In this document: in pieces, positions 63,170-64,000 of the stretch
Numbering within the stretch: the first letter of the stretch is position 1
How the letters are laid out: each line of letters opens with the position of its first letter
Translations under genes and position numbers: made by a program
Notes under the pieces: generated by a model
Told to the model about the DNA's origin: nothing
Seen by the model: the letters and a program-made list of their open reading frames with translations, nothing else
The model's database searches: none
From: JACQFZ01 sp045810625
GTDB lineage: Bacteria > Pseudomonadota > Gammaproteobacteria > Acidiferrobacterales > Sulfurifustaceae
DNA: 64,000 nucleotides
NCBI GenBank assembly: GCA_045810625.1
Contig: JBJMVQ010000049.1
Location: forward strand, 1 to 64,000
Direction: 5' to 3'

Positions 63170-63448
63170 CGTTGTGCCTCGTGCTTGCTTAACATCGGCT
63201 TTCTCCTCGCACCCCGGCTATCGATCGGGCGACGGGGTGGGCGCTGACTCAGCGCAAGCATGGTCCCTCTCTTTGGACAGGCGCGAGTGCGACGACCGCC
63301 AATGCGGCCATCGATGATGCGGCATACGTAACGGTTCGGCAACGCGTTGCCGTCCTAGCACCGCTGGAGGGTACGGACGTTCCTGCGCCGAAGCTGGGGT
63401 CAATCTATCAGCGTGTGCCGCACCCGATGGGAACAGATGTGCGCACGG
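63170..63448. other. 279-bp intergenic region
   Basis: It lies between two minus-strand genes. No gene, repeat arm or clear hairpin was recognised. Confidence 0.5.
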
Positions 63449-64000
63449 TTAACGATTCTTTGTATCAGCAGCCGCGATCAAGTCGGCCATGAGCAGCGCG
63501 TCCGCTGTGCCGATTTCTTTGAGTCCTGCGATCACGCCGGCGCGATTTTCTGCAGGCTGGTTTTGGCTGACTTTCCACTTTCCGATGAGTTTCGTGATGA
63601 CGATCTCGACGCCGACGATGTGCGAAACCATGTTCTCGATGTAGTCCGCCGGCGCGTCGCCGACGTTCCACGGCGTCGCAAACGACGCTTCGTGATGCGT
63701 GGTCAGCGCCTCGATCTGCGTGCGCAACCACGCGCGGTCCTCGATGACGCGAAGCGCGCCGTAGGCATGCACCACCGCGTAGTTCCAGGTGGGGACGACT
63801 TTGCCCGTCCGTGGTTTCGTCGCATACCAGGAGGGCGTGATGTACGCGTGTGGCCCGTGAAATATTGCAAGCGCTTCGACGTCTTTCGAGAAATCCCGCC
63901 AGATCGGGTTGGCGCGCGCAACGTGGCCCTGCAACGTGCCGAGCGGCGCCGGATCTTGCGACACGACGAATGGAATGTGGTTCGCGTTCAGACCGCTGGA
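63449..64000 (-). CDS. PaiB-like FMN-binding negative transcriptional regulator (partial)
   Basis: The frame runs off the right edge of the window; the first complete residues read SSGLNANHIPFVVSQDPAPLGTLQGHVARANP, the PaiB/FMN-binding split-barrel pattern. Later WYATKPRTGKVVPTWNYAVVHAYGALRVIEDRAWLRTQIEALTTHHE and GVEIVITKLIGKWKVSQNQPAENRAGVIAGL complete the family. In Bacillus, PaiB represses sporulation and degradative genes; here the role is likely a flavin-dependent enzyme. The N-terminus is missing. Confidence 0.9.
   Translation of the reverse strand, partial: SSGLNANHIPFVVSQDPAPLGTLQGHVARANPIWRDFSKDVEALAIFHGPHAYITPSWYATKPRTGKVVPTWNYAVVHAYGALRVIEDRAWLRTQIEALTTHHEASFATPWNVGDAPADYIENMVSHIVGVEIVITKLIGKWKVSQNQPAENRAGVIAGLKEIGTADALLMADLIAAADTKNR

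Overview
This 64 kb window is GC-rich chromosomal DNA (roughly 60-65% by eye) with short intergenic gaps. It most likely comes from a betaproteobacterium, Burkholderiales-like and possibly uncultivated. The evidence is a PIN/PhoH ATPase next to a Bcp peroxiredoxin, TRAP and dipeptide ABC importers, an RND pump, acyl-CoA metabolism, and several glutathione-linked families. I see no rRNA, tRNA, phage, plasmid, transposase or CRISPR locus. Placement below class level is inference.

Layout. 1-1.2 kb: a composite array of a short GC-rich repeat. 1.2-6.6: a dipeptide/oligopeptide ABC importer operon on the minus strand. 6.7-8.7: two lipoproteins, one a metallo-beta-lactamase-fold hydrolase. 8.9-11: PhoH and a peroxiredoxin with a histone-like tail. 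11.1-14.8: an acetyltransferase facing a minus-strand repair cluster (ABM monooxygenase, pyrimidine-dimer glycosylase, GFA protein, PolX). 14.9-15.7: a carboxymuconolactone decarboxylase pseudogene broken by a repeat element. 15.8-21.8: thioesterases, a Spy-like protein, an SDR, a tannase-family esterase and a GFA protein. 22-27.2: a TRAP importer split around a glycosyltransferase. 27.4-33.8: a short MetE, an acyl-CoA dehydrogenase pair with an enoyl-CoA hydratase, a 2-hydroxyacid dehydrogenase and an FMN reductase. 34.2-40.7: a TetR-controlled RND efflux operon. 40.7-49.5: mixed metabolic genes, including a GxxExxY nuclease-fold gene inside a perfect inverted-repeat element. 49.6-55.4: methyltransferase, iron alcohol dehydrogenase, crotonase, three GFA genes, an MFS carrier and a VOC protein. 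55.4-64: AlkB, a tiny membrane protein, nitrilase, histidine kinase, two tiny basic proteins, TSUP, GST, a secreted coiled-coil protein, DUF488 and a partial PaiB.

The most notable system is a dispersed repeat family present at eight loci. Its ~30-bp arm (ACCGC followed by AGGACGC-type units and ending AGGAA) usually occurs as inverted pairs between genes. One element (45360-45817) has perfect 32-bp terminal inverted repeats and encodes a GxxExxY/PD-(D/E)XK protein whose ribosome binding site and C-terminal tail come from the arms. The others are non-coding, MITE-like elements or arrays, and one sits in a broken gene. I suggest the nuclease-bearing copy is, or was, the autonomous member of this family; this is inference.

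Other points: PolX has lost most PHP-domain metal ligands; five GFA-family genes occur in 42 kb; the TRAP binding-protein gene has a duplicated 3' end with a second terminator; and the TetR promoter has a palindromic operator filling its 17-bp spacer exactly.
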